A DNA stretch of 64,000 nt from Mycolicibacterium duvalii. GTDB taxonomy: Bacteria > Actinomycetota > Actinomycetes > Mycobacteriales > Mycobacteriaceae. Positions 25,401-33,624 of the stretch are shown one piece after another. Under the pieces are notes generated by a model that saw only the letters and a list, made by a program, of their open reading frames with translations, was not told the origin of the DNA and made no database searches. Location: positions 744,001 to 808,000 of the forward strand of contig NZ_AP022563.1 of the NCBI RefSeq assembly GCF_010726645.1, read 5' to 3'. Every line of letters begins with the position of its first letter. Within the stretch, counting starts at the first letter, position 1. The position numbers and the translations under genes were made by a program.

Positions 25401-27626
25401 GTGGTGCTGCAGGACGGCGTACTGCGCCTGGCCTCCCGCGTCGTCGAACCCGACGGCGGCCCGGAGGCAAGCGGGTGGCTGACGCACAGCAGCGCGGTGG
25501 TGGCCACGGCCGCAGACCGCCACGAGACGCTCCCAGACCGGCTCGACGACGCGGTATGGCAGCGCTGCCCCCGCACACTGCCGGCCGAACACGTCGTGGA
25601 CACCCTGGCCGGTGTCGGAGTCGCGGCGATGGGCTTCGACTGGCAGATCCTGGACATCCGCTGCGGTGACACCGACATGCTGGTGCGGGTATCGGCACAC
25701 GCCGACGGTTCGCTGCCGGCGACCTGGGCGGGTCTGCTCGACGCGGCGACCTCGGCCGCGTCGACAGTGTTCGACGGACCGGCCCGACTACGGATGCCCG
25801 CCCGCATCGGCGCCATCCGGATCAGTGCTCCGCCGCCCGCGGTGGCGGTGCTGCACATCCGGCACCGGGCGGGAACCACCGCCGACGTCGCGATCGCCGA
25901 CCAGTCCGGCCTGGTGTGCGCATCGATCAACGCGATGACCTTCGAGGAACTCGAGAACCCCGGCGGCAGCGACCCGGCGCGGATGCTGCACCGGATGGCA
26001 TGGCACCCGACCCCGTTCGACCCCGACCGGCGACCGGACGAGGTGATCCTCATCGGTGAGGAGCCCGAGACATCGTCGTTTGCAACGGTATTCGGCACTG
26101 ATGGGGTGCGGACCCGGTGCTTCCGGGACGTGACGCAGATCCCGGCCGACACCGCGCCCGGCGCCGTGATACTGCTGACGCCTTCACCGTCCGCGACTCC
26201 CGAGGCCACCGCCGACCTGGCGCTACGCGCATGCCAACAGATGCGCCGCGTCACGTCCGGTGCTCGTCTGTGGGTGCGGACGAGCGGCGTGCACGAAGGC
26301 GACAACCTTGCGCATGCGCCGCTGTGGGGGCTGACCCGGGTCGCGGCCGCCGAGCATCCCGACCTGTGGGGCGGCGTGGTGGACCTGGCCGAGGACACCG
26401 TGCCCGTCGCGGTGCTGGCCGGACTGGCGGGTCACGGCGTGGTGGTCGTGCGCGACGGCGTCGCGCTGACCGCCCGGCTGGCCCACCCCGATCCTGGCGC
26501 CGCGGCGTTCCCCTTCACCTGCACGCCGGGTGGGACCTATCTGATCACCGGAGGCACCGGCGCGCTGGGATTGCGCATCGCGGCGCGGCTGGCCGATCTC
26601 GGGGCGCGTCGCCTGGTCTTGGTGTCGCGCAGCGGTCTGCCGCCGCGCCGGCAATGGCCGCGTCTGGACAGCGCGTCGGTCGCGGCGGTCTCGGCCTTGG
26701 AGGAACGCGGCGTGAGCGTGCAGGTCGCCGCCGTCGACATGGCGGCCCCGGAAGCCGGGGAGCAGCTGCGTGAGCTGCTGGCGGCGCTGCCGCCGGTGCG
26801 CGGTGTCGTGCACGCCGCGGGCGTGGAAGCCGGTGCGCTGCTGGTGAACACGACCTCGGATGACCTGCGGGCCGCGATGGGGCCGAAAGTCGACGGGGTG
26901 CAGACGCTGCACGGGTTGTTCCCGCCGGGGCAGCTGGACTGGATGGTGTTGTTCTCGTCGTGCGGATACCTGGCCGGTTTCCCCGGGCAGGGCGCCTATG
27001 CCTGCGCCAACGCGTACCTCGACGCGTTCGCGCGCCGCCGGCAAGCGCTCGGGGACCGCACTGTCAGCGTCGCGTGGACCGCCTGGCGCGGACTGGGTAT
27101 GGGATCGACGTCGGGCTATGTGGCCGCCCAGCTCGAGGCGCTGGGCATGGGCACCGTCGCCGCCGAGGACGCGCTCCGGGCACTCGACGCCGCGATGCGT
27201 TCCGGCGATCCGAACGCCGTGGTGTTGCCGGTGCTTCCGCAGGCTGCCGCAGTGCCGATGCTGGCCGACGTGGCTCCGGCGGCGGACGACGACGCCGACG
27301 GGGCAGGCGGCATCGTCGGGCCTGGCGACCAGGACGTCGAACGATGGGTGGCCGACCAGGTCATCGACGTGGTGGCCGCCGAGCTCGGTTGCGACCACAC
27401 CGATGTCGATCCGCGGGTGCCGCTGATCGAGACCGGGGTCGACTCCATCATGACGGTCGCGGTGCGACGGGCCCTGGAGAAGCGCACCGGCCTGAGCCTT
27501 CCGCCCACCTTGCTGTGGGAGCATCCCAGCGCAGCCGCGGTCAGTGCCCGGATCGTCGAGATGCTCGGTGCGCCCGGGGATGCCGCATCAGGCATCGCTG
27601 ATCGTGGCCGCGTCGGGGCGCCATAG
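22464..27626 (+). CDS. Iterative type I PKS, 6-methylsalicylic acid synthase type
   Basis: 1720 residues, one module: KS (about 12-435, Cys183 in DAACAAS), AT (about 545-840, Ser631 in GHSVG, AFHSP malonyl-type motif), a TH/DH hot-dog domain (about 900-1170, His936 in GDHPVQ, then EIVPAAVLLNTFL), KR (NADPH site TGGTGALG near 1360, SSCGYLAGFPGQGAY with Tyr1512) and ACP (Ser1661 in GVDSI), with no terminal TE. This order, the GDHPV...VPAAVLLNTF segment and the SSCG...GFPGQ KR motif are those of 6-MSA synthases such as ChlB1; the intact KR argues against orsellinate. It sits in the mbtI/mbtJ position of the mycobactin locus under an iron box, so it probably makes the aromatic starter activated by MbtA. 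GTG 22464 start. Confidence 0.85.
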   Translation: MPADVTPTRAPEPIAVVGIGCRVAGGVGTVEQFWSFLLEGGSAVRQVPADRWEPYLHRDPRNAAVLRETTRWGTFLDDLPGFDADFFGVSPREAELMDPQQRLALEVSWEALEHAGIDPRALAGTDTAVLMGVNSDDYGKLLMEDLDGIEAWTGIGTSLCGVANRVSHLLDLRGPSVALDAACAASLVAVHQGCQLLRDGETSLVLAGGVSALIGPGLTRVLDVAGATAPDGRCKTFDASADGYGRGEGAGVVVLKRLTDATRDGDCVLAVVRGGAVAQDGRTVGIMSPNGQAQQDLFRLACRSSGIAPDSVGYIEAHGTGTPTGDPVEVAALSAVYGAGRAEAPCALGSVKPNTGHLEGGAGVIGLIKTVLALHHETLPPTAGVRTLNPAIDWAASGLRVPIAAEPWPRGTTPRRAAVCSYGYGGTIAHVLLEESPAIPSPEKPTSTAVFLPLSARADDRLARHAAVLADHLRGTGVDTERLAATLWTRRPHEPVRAAVVLDGLQPTHRAEAVVTALDTLAAQGRDPRVVTGHVLPGAGDGAVWVFSGHGSHWAGMGRELLVTEPLFAATVDEVDEVFHRELGFSAREALTAEDLGGTDQVQALTFAMQVGLAAVLTARGVTPSAVIGHSVGEVAACVVTGVFDLAHGAAVACYRARGFRRVAGSGAMALVRLPFDETARALAGRPDVVAAISASPQSTVISGTVAEVGDVAARWSAEGMMVRRVNTDVAFHSPAMDPLADDLARLVAGLPEPADPRIPLYSTALTDPRSMAARGPQYWATNLRDRVRFAEAVTAAAQDGHRLFLEVSAHPVVAHSIAETMAHLGHDEHAVVPVLRRDQPERRAVGAAVAGLYCHGAPVAHGYTRTSPWTSGLPGTQWRHRRFWRTPSAPPGTGAMHDVTSHTLLGGATEVTGPVPARVWQTRLDLTNRPYPGDHPVQHTEIVPAAVLLNTFLNAAQSGLNDIRLRTPVAPGRPRDIQVVLQDGVLRLASRVVEPDGGPEASGWLTHSSAVVATAADRHETLPDRLDDAVWQRCPRTLPAEHVVDTLAGVGVAAMGFDWQILDIRCGDTDMLVRVSAHADGSLPATWAGLLDAATSAASTVFDGPARLRMPARIGAIRISAPPPAVAVLHIRHRAGTTADVAIADQSGLVCASINAMTFEELENPGGSDPARMLHRMAWHPTPFDPDRRPDEVILIGEEPETSSFATVFGTDGVRTRCFRDVTQIPADTAPGAVILLTPSPSATPEATADLALRACQQMRRVTSGARLWVRTSGVHEGDNLAHAPLWGLTRVAAAEHPDLWGGVVDLAEDTVPVAVLAGLAGHGVVVVRDGVALTARLAHPDPGAAAFPFTCTPGGTYLITGGTGALGLRIAARLADLGARRLVLVSRSGLPPRRQWPRLDSASVAAVSALEERGVSVQVAAVDMAAPEAGEQLRELLAALPPVRGVVHAAGVEAGALLVNTTSDDLRAAMGPKVDGVQTLHGLFPPGQLDWMVLFSSCGYLAGFPGQGAYACANAYLDAFARRRQALGDRTVSVAWTAWRGLGMGSTSGYVAAQLEALGMGTVAAEDALRALDAAMRSGDPNAVVLPVLPQAAAVPMLADVAPAADDDADGAGGIVGPGDQDVERWVADQVIDVVAAELGCDHTDVDPRVPLIETGVDSIMTVAVRRALEKRTGLSLPPTLLWEHPSAAAVSARIVEMLGAPGDAASGIADRGRVGAP

Positions 27627-27646
27627 GGCACGCGGGAAACCGTGCC
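27627..27646. terminator. Possible hairpin between convergent PKS and mbtA
   Basis: GGCACG (27627-27632) pairs with CGTGCC (27641-27646) around an 8-base loop, between two convergent stop codons. There is no U-tract, so it is only a candidate bidirectional terminator. Confidence 0.3.
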
Positions 27647-27659
27647 GCATCCGCGGGTG

Positions 27660-29309
27660 TCACACCAGCCGGGCGACCAACTGTTTCTTGTCGACCTTGC
27701 CGACCGCCGTCATCGGCAGCGACGGAACCGCTGTCAGCACGTCGGGCCGGGCGTGTTTGGCGGCTCCGCGCTCGTCGAGGAACGTGTTGAGCTCGGCCAG
27801 CGTGATCGGTCTGCCGCGGAAAACCACAGCGGCGCAGATCTTCTCACCGAGATACGGGTCGGGCAGTGCCACCGCGGCGGCGGCATAGATGCCCGGGTGG
27901 GTGTGCAGATGGTCTTCCAGGTCGGTCGCCGAGACGGTCTCCCCGCCCCGGTGGATCACATCTTTGATCCGGCCGGTGACTTCGACGTAGCCGGCGCGTG
28001 CACCCGCGGTGAAAACCCGGACCCGGTCCCCGGTGCGGTAGAACCCGTCGGGGGAGAAGGCGCGCGCGTTGGCGTCGTCGTCACGGTAGTACCCGTTGAG
28101 GGTGTACGGACCGCGCACCAGCAGTTCCCCTTCCTCGCCGGGCGCCACGTCGTGGCCGTCCTCGTCGACCACCCGCATCTCGTCGTGCACGGACATTCGA
28201 CGCCCCTGGGTGTGCACCACGACGTCTTCCGGATCGCCGGGACGGGTGAAGTTCAGCATTCCTTCGGCCATCCCGAAGATCTGCGACAGGCCCGGGGTCA
28301 GCCGTTCGAGGATGAATCGCGCCTCCTCGGGGCTCATGCGGGACCCGCCCACCTGAACGAAGCGCAACGTCGTCGGCAGCACCGGCTCCCATTCGCAGGC
28401 TTGGGCCCAGACTTTGGCCAGCGCGTTCACCAGACCGGTGACGGTGATCCGGTACCTGTCGATCAACGCGAACGCGTTCTCCGGGCTGGGGTCGTCGGTG
28501 AACACCGTCGGCGCGCCGACGCTCATCGAGCCGAGCAGGCCCGGGCACGCCAGCGGGAAGTTGTGCCCGGCGGGCAGCGCGACCAGATAGGCGTCGTCGC
28601 CGGTCAGGCGGCAGGCCTGGGCGCACGCGGTGGCGTTGTACACGTAGTCGTTGTGGGTGCGCGCGATCAGCTTGGGCAGTCCGGTGGTGCCGCCGGAGAC
28701 CAAGAGCAGCGCGGGCAGGTCCGGGTCCGCCGGTCCGCGGTGCACCGGCGGACCGGCGCCGTCGCGGATCGACGACCATGCGACGAATGGTCCCGGCTCG
28801 CCGTCGACGAGCACGTGGCGCAGCGTCGGGTGCTGCGCGACCAGCGTGGCCGCCATGTCCCGGTAGTCGAACCCGCCTGCCCGGTCGGCGACGATGAGCG
28901 CCACGGCGCCACTGACCTCGGCGAAGTGGCCGAGCTCTGCGGTCCGGTGCCCGGTCAGGCACATCACGGGCACCGCTCCGGCGCGCAGCAGGCCGAACAG
29001 GGCAACGGCGAACTGACAGGAGTTCGGCAGCTGCAGGAGCACCCGATCTCCGGGCCCGATGCCCAGCCGGGTCAGACCGCCAGCCGCCCGATCGGCGGCG
29101 GCATCGAGCTCGGCGAACGTGTAGCGCTGTGCCGCGTCGATGATTGCCGGCCGGTCCGGCCATGCGGCGGCCGCGTCGGTCAGGATCGAGTCGAGGGGGC
29201 GGTCGGTCCAGTATCCGGCCTTCCGGTACTGCGCGGCCCGGTCGGCGGGGAAGGGCACGAAGCCGCGTGCCAGGTCATCGGCCTGTTCGATCGAGAATCC
29301 ACTGCTCAT
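27660..29309 (-). CDS. mbtA: Aryl-AMP ligase MbtA (salicylate/6-methylsalicylate activating)
   Basis: 549-residue ANL-family ligase that adenylates the aromatic acid and loads it on the MbtB aryl carrier domain. Visible motifs are the P-loop SGGTTGLPK, the YRTGDRV segment and the catalytic lysine in VGKVDKKQL. The aryl-acid pocket motif reads GHNFPLACPG: the Asn binds the carboxylate, and Cys sits where DHB-specific enzymes have Ser, so the enzyme is of the salicylate rather than 2,3-dihydroxybenzoate type. It is divergent from mbtB across an intergenic region with two iron boxes and convergent with the 6-MSA-type PKS. Confidence 0.92.
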   Translation of the reverse strand: MSSGFSIEQADDLARGFVPFPADRAAQYRKAGYWTDRPLDSILTDAAAAWPDRPAIIDAAQRYTFAELDAAADRAAGGLTRLGIGPGDRVLLQLPNSCQFAVALFGLLRAGAVPVMCLTGHRTAELGHFAEVSGAVALIVADRAGGFDYRDMAATLVAQHPTLRHVLVDGEPGPFVAWSSIRDGAGPPVHRGPADPDLPALLLVSGGTTGLPKLIARTHNDYVYNATACAQACRLTGDDAYLVALPAGHNFPLACPGLLGSMSVGAPTVFTDDPSPENAFALIDRYRITVTGLVNALAKVWAQACEWEPVLPTTLRFVQVGGSRMSPEEARFILERLTPGLSQIFGMAEGMLNFTRPGDPEDVVVHTQGRRMSVHDEMRVVDEDGHDVAPGEEGELLVRGPYTLNGYYRDDDANARAFSPDGFYRTGDRVRVFTAGARAGYVEVTGRIKDVIHRGGETVSATDLEDHLHTHPGIYAAAAVALPDPYLGEKICAAVVFRGRPITLAELNTFLDERGAAKHARPDVLTAVPSLPMTAVGKVDKKQLVARLV

Positions 29310-29351
29310 CAGTCAAAATCGCCGCTCTGGGTAGGAGTTTTCGGTCATCCG

Positions 29352-29393
29352 AATATAAGGTAGCCTCCTCTAAGTTAGGACAGCCTGCACTTA
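29352..29393. promoter_or_regulatory. Divergent mbtA/mbtB promoter with two IdeR-like boxes
   Basis: Two adjacent 19-base sites, 29355-29373 and 29375-29393, each match the IdeR consensus at 13 of 19 positions, with intact TAGCCT and TTAGG cores respectively. A minus-strand -10 TATATT (29352-29357) serves mbtA and a plus-strand TAAGTT (29371-29376) serves mbtB; both overlap the boxes, so iron-loaded IdeR should silence both directions. Confidence 0.7.
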
Positions 29394-29419
29394 ATTCCAC
29401 AGTCGCTCGAGGAGGTTCG

Positions 29420-32400
29420 GTGAGTTTGGCGTCGACGACTGCCCAGTCTGTCCGCGACGAGGTTGCCGAACTGCTCGGCGTGGATCCGGCCGATCTCCAA
29501 CCCGAGGCCGACCTGATCGCCTCGGGGCTGGATTCCATCCGGATGATGACGCTGTCCGGCCGCTGGCGCCGCAGAGGCGTCGACGTCGGATTTGCCGCCC
29601 TGGCGGCACAGCCGACCGTCGCCGCGTGGACGAAGTTGCTCGAAGGCCATGCGCCGGCCGCCGATGTCGAGGCTCGCGCGGCCGACCCGGCCTCGGTGAC
29701 CGACGACAACGATCCGTTCCCGCTGGCGCCGATTCAGCACGCGATGTGGATCGGGCGCAACGACGACCAGCAACTCGGCGGCGTCGCAGCTCATCTGTAC
29801 GTCGAATTCGACGGCGCCGGAGTCGATCCCGACCGGCTCCGCGCCGCCGCGGCCAAACTCGCAGCGCGGCACCCGATGCTGCGGGTGGACATCCTGCCCG
29901 ACGGCACCCAGCGGATCGGTGACCGCGGACTGCCGGTCACCGTGTACGACCTGCGCGACCTCGACGACGCGGCGGCACAGCGGCGGCTCGAGGAGATCCG
30001 CGACACGAAGTCGCATCAGATGATGCACGGCGAAGTGGTGCAATTCGCGCTGTCGCTGCTGGCCGACGGCCGGACCCGGCTGCACGTGGACATGGACATG
30101 CAGGCCGCCGACGCGGTGAGTTACCGCAACTTCATGGCCGACCTCGCCGAATTCTACGCCGGCGCAGACCTTCCCGAGCTCGGGTACACCTACCGCGAGT
30201 ACCGTGCGGCCCACACGGCGACGGTCACCGAGTCCGAGGAGAACCGGCAGTGGTGGGCGCAGCGGATCGCGGACCTGCCGGAGGGGCCGGCGCTGCCGCT
30301 GGTGCCGCGCTCCGAGCAGGCCGACCCCAAACGGTCCCGACGACGCTGGCACGTCCTCGACGTCGCCACCCGCGACGCGTTGTTCGCCGCGGCGCAACGG
30401 CGCGGGATCACCCCGGCGATGGCCGTCGCCGCCTCCTACGCCGGCACATTGGCCCGGTGGTCGACAAGCCGGCGGTTCCTGCTGAACCTGCCGATGTTCG
30501 GCCGCGAACAGTTCCACCCCGACGTCGACAAGCTGGTCGGTGACTTCACCTCGTCGCTGATGCTCGACGTGGATCTCACCGGCGCCGACACCCCGCTTGC
30601 GCGCTGCCGCGTGCTGCAGGAGACCCTGCACGCGACCGCACGGCATTCCAGTTACTCCGGGCTGTCGGTGCTGCGGGACCTGACCCGCCATCACGGCACC
30701 CCGGTGCTGGCCCCGATCGTCTACACCAGTGCGATCGGCCTCGGTGACCTGTTCGCGGGCACGGTGACCGAACACTTCGGCAGGCCGGTGTGGACGATCT
30801 CCCAGGGCCCCCAGGTGCTGCTCGACGCGCAGGCCACCCCGGTCGCCGAAGGGCTGATGATCAACTGGGACACCCGCGAGGACGCGTTCCGGCCGGGAGT
30901 CGCCGACGCCATGTTCGCCCACCACCTCGCCGAGCTGCAACGGTTGGCGACCGACGAATCAGCATGGGAAAGAAGCGATTCCGCGGCCGTGACACCCGAG
31001 CAGCGGGCAGGTCGCGACGCGGTGAACACCGTCACCTCCGCACTGAGCGGGGACGTGCTGCACGAGGGCTTCTTCCGCCGGGCGCAGGCCCGGCCCGACG
31101 CGCCGGCCGTGTTCAGTCGCGCCGGTGACCTCACCTACGGACAACTGCGGGAGCGGGTGCTCGCGGTCGCCTCCGCGCTGCACGTCGCCGGCATCCGCGC
31201 CGGCGACACCGTGGCGGTGCTGGGCCCGAAGAACCACGAGCAGGTTATCGCCCTGCTGGCGATCTCGGCCGTCGGTGCGGCCTACGCCCCGGTCGGGGTG
31301 GATCACCCGGCCGAGCGCGCCGCGCGCATGCTGGCCAACGCCGGCGCGCGGATGGCGCTGGTCTGCGGGGACGAGCCGCCGACCACGATGCCGGCCCTGA
31401 CGGTCGCCGAGGCGTTGCGGGTCGGTCGCCGCGAAACCGCCTTCACCGTGCCCGCAGTGGACCCGACAGATCTGGCCTACATCCTGTTCACCTCCGGTTC
31501 CACCGGTGAGCCCAAGGGCGTGGAGATGACCCACGACGCGGCCATGAACACCGTCGAGTTCATCAACGCGCACTTCGACATCGGCGCCGACGACCGCTGC
31601 CTGGCGCTGTCCACGCTGGAATGCGACCTGTCGGTGTTGGACGTCTTCGGCATGCTGCGGGCCGGAGGATCGATCGTGGTCGTGGACGAGGAGCAGCGCC
31701 GCGACCCCGAAGCGTGGGCCCGTCTGATCGCGGCGCACGACGTGAGCGTGCTGCACTTCATGCCCGGCTGGCTGGAGATGCTCGCCGCGGTCGAGGGTGA
31801 TCTGTCCTCGGTCAGGGTGGTGCCCACCGGCGGTGACTGGGTACGTCCGGAGTTGGTTCGCGCCTTGCGGGGCCGTGCACCGCGCATGCGGTTCGCCGGA
31901 TTGGGCGGTGCCACCGAGACGGCGACCCACAACACGATCTGCGAAGTCGTCGGCGACATACCGCCGGACTGGACTTCGGTGCCACTGGGAGTACCGTTGC
32001 CCAACAACGCATGCCGGGTCGTCGGACCCGACGGCCTGGATTGCCCCGACTGGGTTCCGGGCGAGCTTTGGGTCGGCGGTCGCGGTGTCGCCCGCGGCTA
32101 CTGCGCGCGACCCGACCTCACCGCCGAGCGGTTCACGTCCCACCAGGGCACGCGCTGGTACCGCACCGGCGATCTGGTCCGCTACCGTCCCGGAGGCGTC
32201 ATCGAGTTCGTCGGCCGCGTCGACCACCGGGTGAAGATCAGCGGCTACCGGGTCGAACTCGGCGAGGTCGAGTCCGCGCTGCGCCGGATCCCCGGCGTGG
32301 AGGCGGCGGTGGCGGCGATGGTCGCCGTCGACGGTGGGCGCGATGTGCTGGGTGCCCTGATCGAACCGGTCCCCGGGCAGACCGCCGATGTCGCCGACAT

Positions 32401-32884
32401 CGTCGCGGGCCTGTCGGAAGTGGTTGCACCGCACATGATCCCGAAGATCATTGACGTCACCGAGCAGATTCCGTTCACCCTGGGAGGCAAGATCGACCGT
32501 CCGGCGGTGGCGAGGATGCTGTGTCGGGCGCAGGCGCCCGCGAGCGGCTCCCATCGGGCGCCGGCCACGTCGCTGGAGGCGGCGTTGTCGCTGATCCTCG
32601 GCGGGGTGCTCAACCGGACCGACCTCGGGGTCGACGACGATTTCTTCGCCAGCGGCGGGGATTCGGTGTTGGCGACGCAGGCGGTCGCCCGCATCCGGAC
32701 CTGGTTGGACACCTCGTCGGTGGCCGTCGCCGACATCTTCGCCGCCCGTACCGTGTCTGCACTGGCGGCTCGCCTGGCCGGACGCGACGGCCGGCTGGAG
32801 AAGGTGGCCGCGATGTATCTGGAGGTCGTCGCGATGGACGCCGCCCAGGTGGACTCAACGCTGGAAGCGGTCGCGACCCGGTGA
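29420..32884 (+). CDS. mbtB: Mycobactin NRPS MbtB (ArCP-Cy-A-PCP)
   Basis: 1154 residues from GTG 29420 (GAGGAGG just upstream; the open frame further 5' lies over mbtA and the iron boxes and is rejected). Domains: aryl carrier 1-75 (Ser39 in GLDSI), heterocyclisation domain about 95-530 with the Cy motif DMQAADAVS near residue 226, adenylation about 555-1020 (FTSGSTGEPKG near 690) and PCP (Ser1082 in GGDSV). It joins the aromatic cap to Ser/Thr and closes the oxazoline ring. The M. tuberculosis protein carries a C-terminal thioesterase; here that part is a separate gene overlapping by GTGA. Confidence 0.93.
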   Translation: MSLASTTAQSVRDEVAELLGVDPADLQPEADLIASGLDSIRMMTLSGRWRRRGVDVGFAALAAQPTVAAWTKLLEGHAPAADVEARAADPASVTDDNDPFPLAPIQHAMWIGRNDDQQLGGVAAHLYVEFDGAGVDPDRLRAAAAKLAARHPMLRVDILPDGTQRIGDRGLPVTVYDLRDLDDAAAQRRLEEIRDTKSHQMMHGEVVQFALSLLADGRTRLHVDMDMQAADAVSYRNFMADLAEFYAGADLPELGYTYREYRAAHTATVTESEENRQWWAQRIADLPEGPALPLVPRSEQADPKRSRRRWHVLDVATRDALFAAAQRRGITPAMAVAASYAGTLARWSTSRRFLLNLPMFGREQFHPDVDKLVGDFTSSLMLDVDLTGADTPLARCRVLQETLHATARHSSYSGLSVLRDLTRHHGTPVLAPIVYTSAIGLGDLFAGTVTEHFGRPVWTISQGPQVLLDAQATPVAEGLMINWDTREDAFRPGVADAMFAHHLAELQRLATDESAWERSDSAAVTPEQRAGRDAVNTVTSALSGDVLHEGFFRRAQARPDAPAVFSRAGDLTYGQLRERVLAVASALHVAGIRAGDTVAVLGPKNHEQVIALLAISAVGAAYAPVGVDHPAERAARMLANAGARMALVCGDEPPTTMPALTVAEALRVGRRETAFTVPAVDPTDLAYILFTSGSTGEPKGVEMTHDAAMNTVEFINAHFDIGADDRCLALSTLECDLSVLDVFGMLRAGGSIVVVDEEQRRDPEAWARLIAAHDVSVLHFMPGWLEMLAAVEGDLSSVRVVPTGGDWVRPELVRALRGRAPRMRFAGLGGATETATHNTICEVVGDIPPDWTSVPLGVPLPNNACRVVGPDGLDCPDWVPGELWVGGRGVARGYCARPDLTAERFTSHQGTRWYRTGDLVRYRPGGVIEFVGRVDHRVKISGYRVELGEVESALRRIPGVEAAVAAMVAVDGGRDVLGALIEPVPGQTADVADIVAGLSEVVAPHMIPKIIDVTEQIPFTLGGKIDRPAVARMLCRAQAPASGSHRAPATSLEAALSLILGGVLNRTDLGVDDDFFASGGDSVLATQAVARIRTWLDTSSVAVADIFAARTVSALAARLAGRDGRLEKVAAMYLEVVAMDAAQVDSTLEAVATR

Positions 32885-33624
32885 GCAACTCCGTCCGCTT
32901 CAAGCCCTGGATCAAGCGATATCCCGCCGGCACCCCCACGGTCGCGGGTGCCATGCTGCTGTTCCCGCATGCCGGCGGCGCCGCGGCCACCTACCGCGGG
33001 CTGGCGACCGCGGTCGGTGGGCAGGGCATCGACACCTACGTGATGCAGTACCCGCGCCGCGCCGAGCGGCTCGCCCACCCGGCCGCAGAGACGGTCGAGG
33101 AGTTGGCGCAGGATTTGTTCGACGCCGGCGACTGGGCCGCGGTCGGACCGCTGCAGTTGTTCGGTCACTGCCTGGGTGCAGTCGTGGCCTTCGAGTTCGC
33201 GCGAATCGCCGAAAGCCGCGGAGTGGACGTGCAACGGCTGTGGGTCTCGGCCAGTGAGGCCCCGTCCGCGGTCGCGGCCTCGCCGCGACTGCCGACCACC
33301 GACCGTGAGGTGCTGGCCCACATGGTCGACCTCGGCGGGACCGACCCCCGGTTGCTGGCCGACGAGGACTTCGTCGAGTTACTGCTGATGGCGGTGCTGG
33401 CCGATTACCACGCGTTCAACCGTTACTCGTGTGAGCGGGATGTCCGCATCGGCGCCGACATCCGTACCCTGGGCGGACACGACGACCACCGGATCAAGCC
33501 GGACATGCTGACGGGCTGGCAGGATCACACTCGCGGCTCCTTCTCCCGAAATCTGTTCGACGGCGGGCACTTCTATGTCACTGAGCAGTCGGCCGCGGTC
33601 GCGGAGCTGGTTCATGACGGCTAG
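32881..33624 (+). CDS. Stand-alone thioesterase of the mycobactin operon
   Basis: 247-residue alpha/beta-hydrolase thioesterase. GTG 32881 overlaps the mbtB stop. Features: LFPHAGGAAATYRGLA oxyanion region, nucleophile motif GHCLGA with Cys97 where Ser is usual, an acidic segment GGHDDHR and the catalytic His230 in GGHFYV. It is the equivalent of the C-terminal TE fused to MbtB in M. tuberculosis, and its size with MbtB (1154+247) fits that enzyme. Likely role: editing of misprimed carrier domains or chain hydrolysis. It overlaps mbtC by 11 bases. Confidence 0.88.
   Translation: MSNSVRFKPWIKRYPAGTPTVAGAMLLFPHAGGAAATYRGLATAVGGQGIDTYVMQYPRRAERLAHPAAETVEELAQDLFDAGDWAAVGPLQLFGHCLGAVVAFEFARIAESRGVDVQRLWVSASEAPSAVAASPRLPTTDREVLAHMVDLGGTDPRLLADEDFVELLLMAVLADYHAFNRYSCERDVRIGADIRTLGGHDDHRIKPDMLTGWQDHTRGSFSRNLFDGGHFYVTEQSAAVAELVHDG

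Noticed and set aside
29144..29419. Upstream extension of mbtB to 29144
   Set aside because: It would cross the mbtA start and both IdeR boxes; GTG 29420 with GAGGAGG upstream gives the expected aryl-carrier N terminus.
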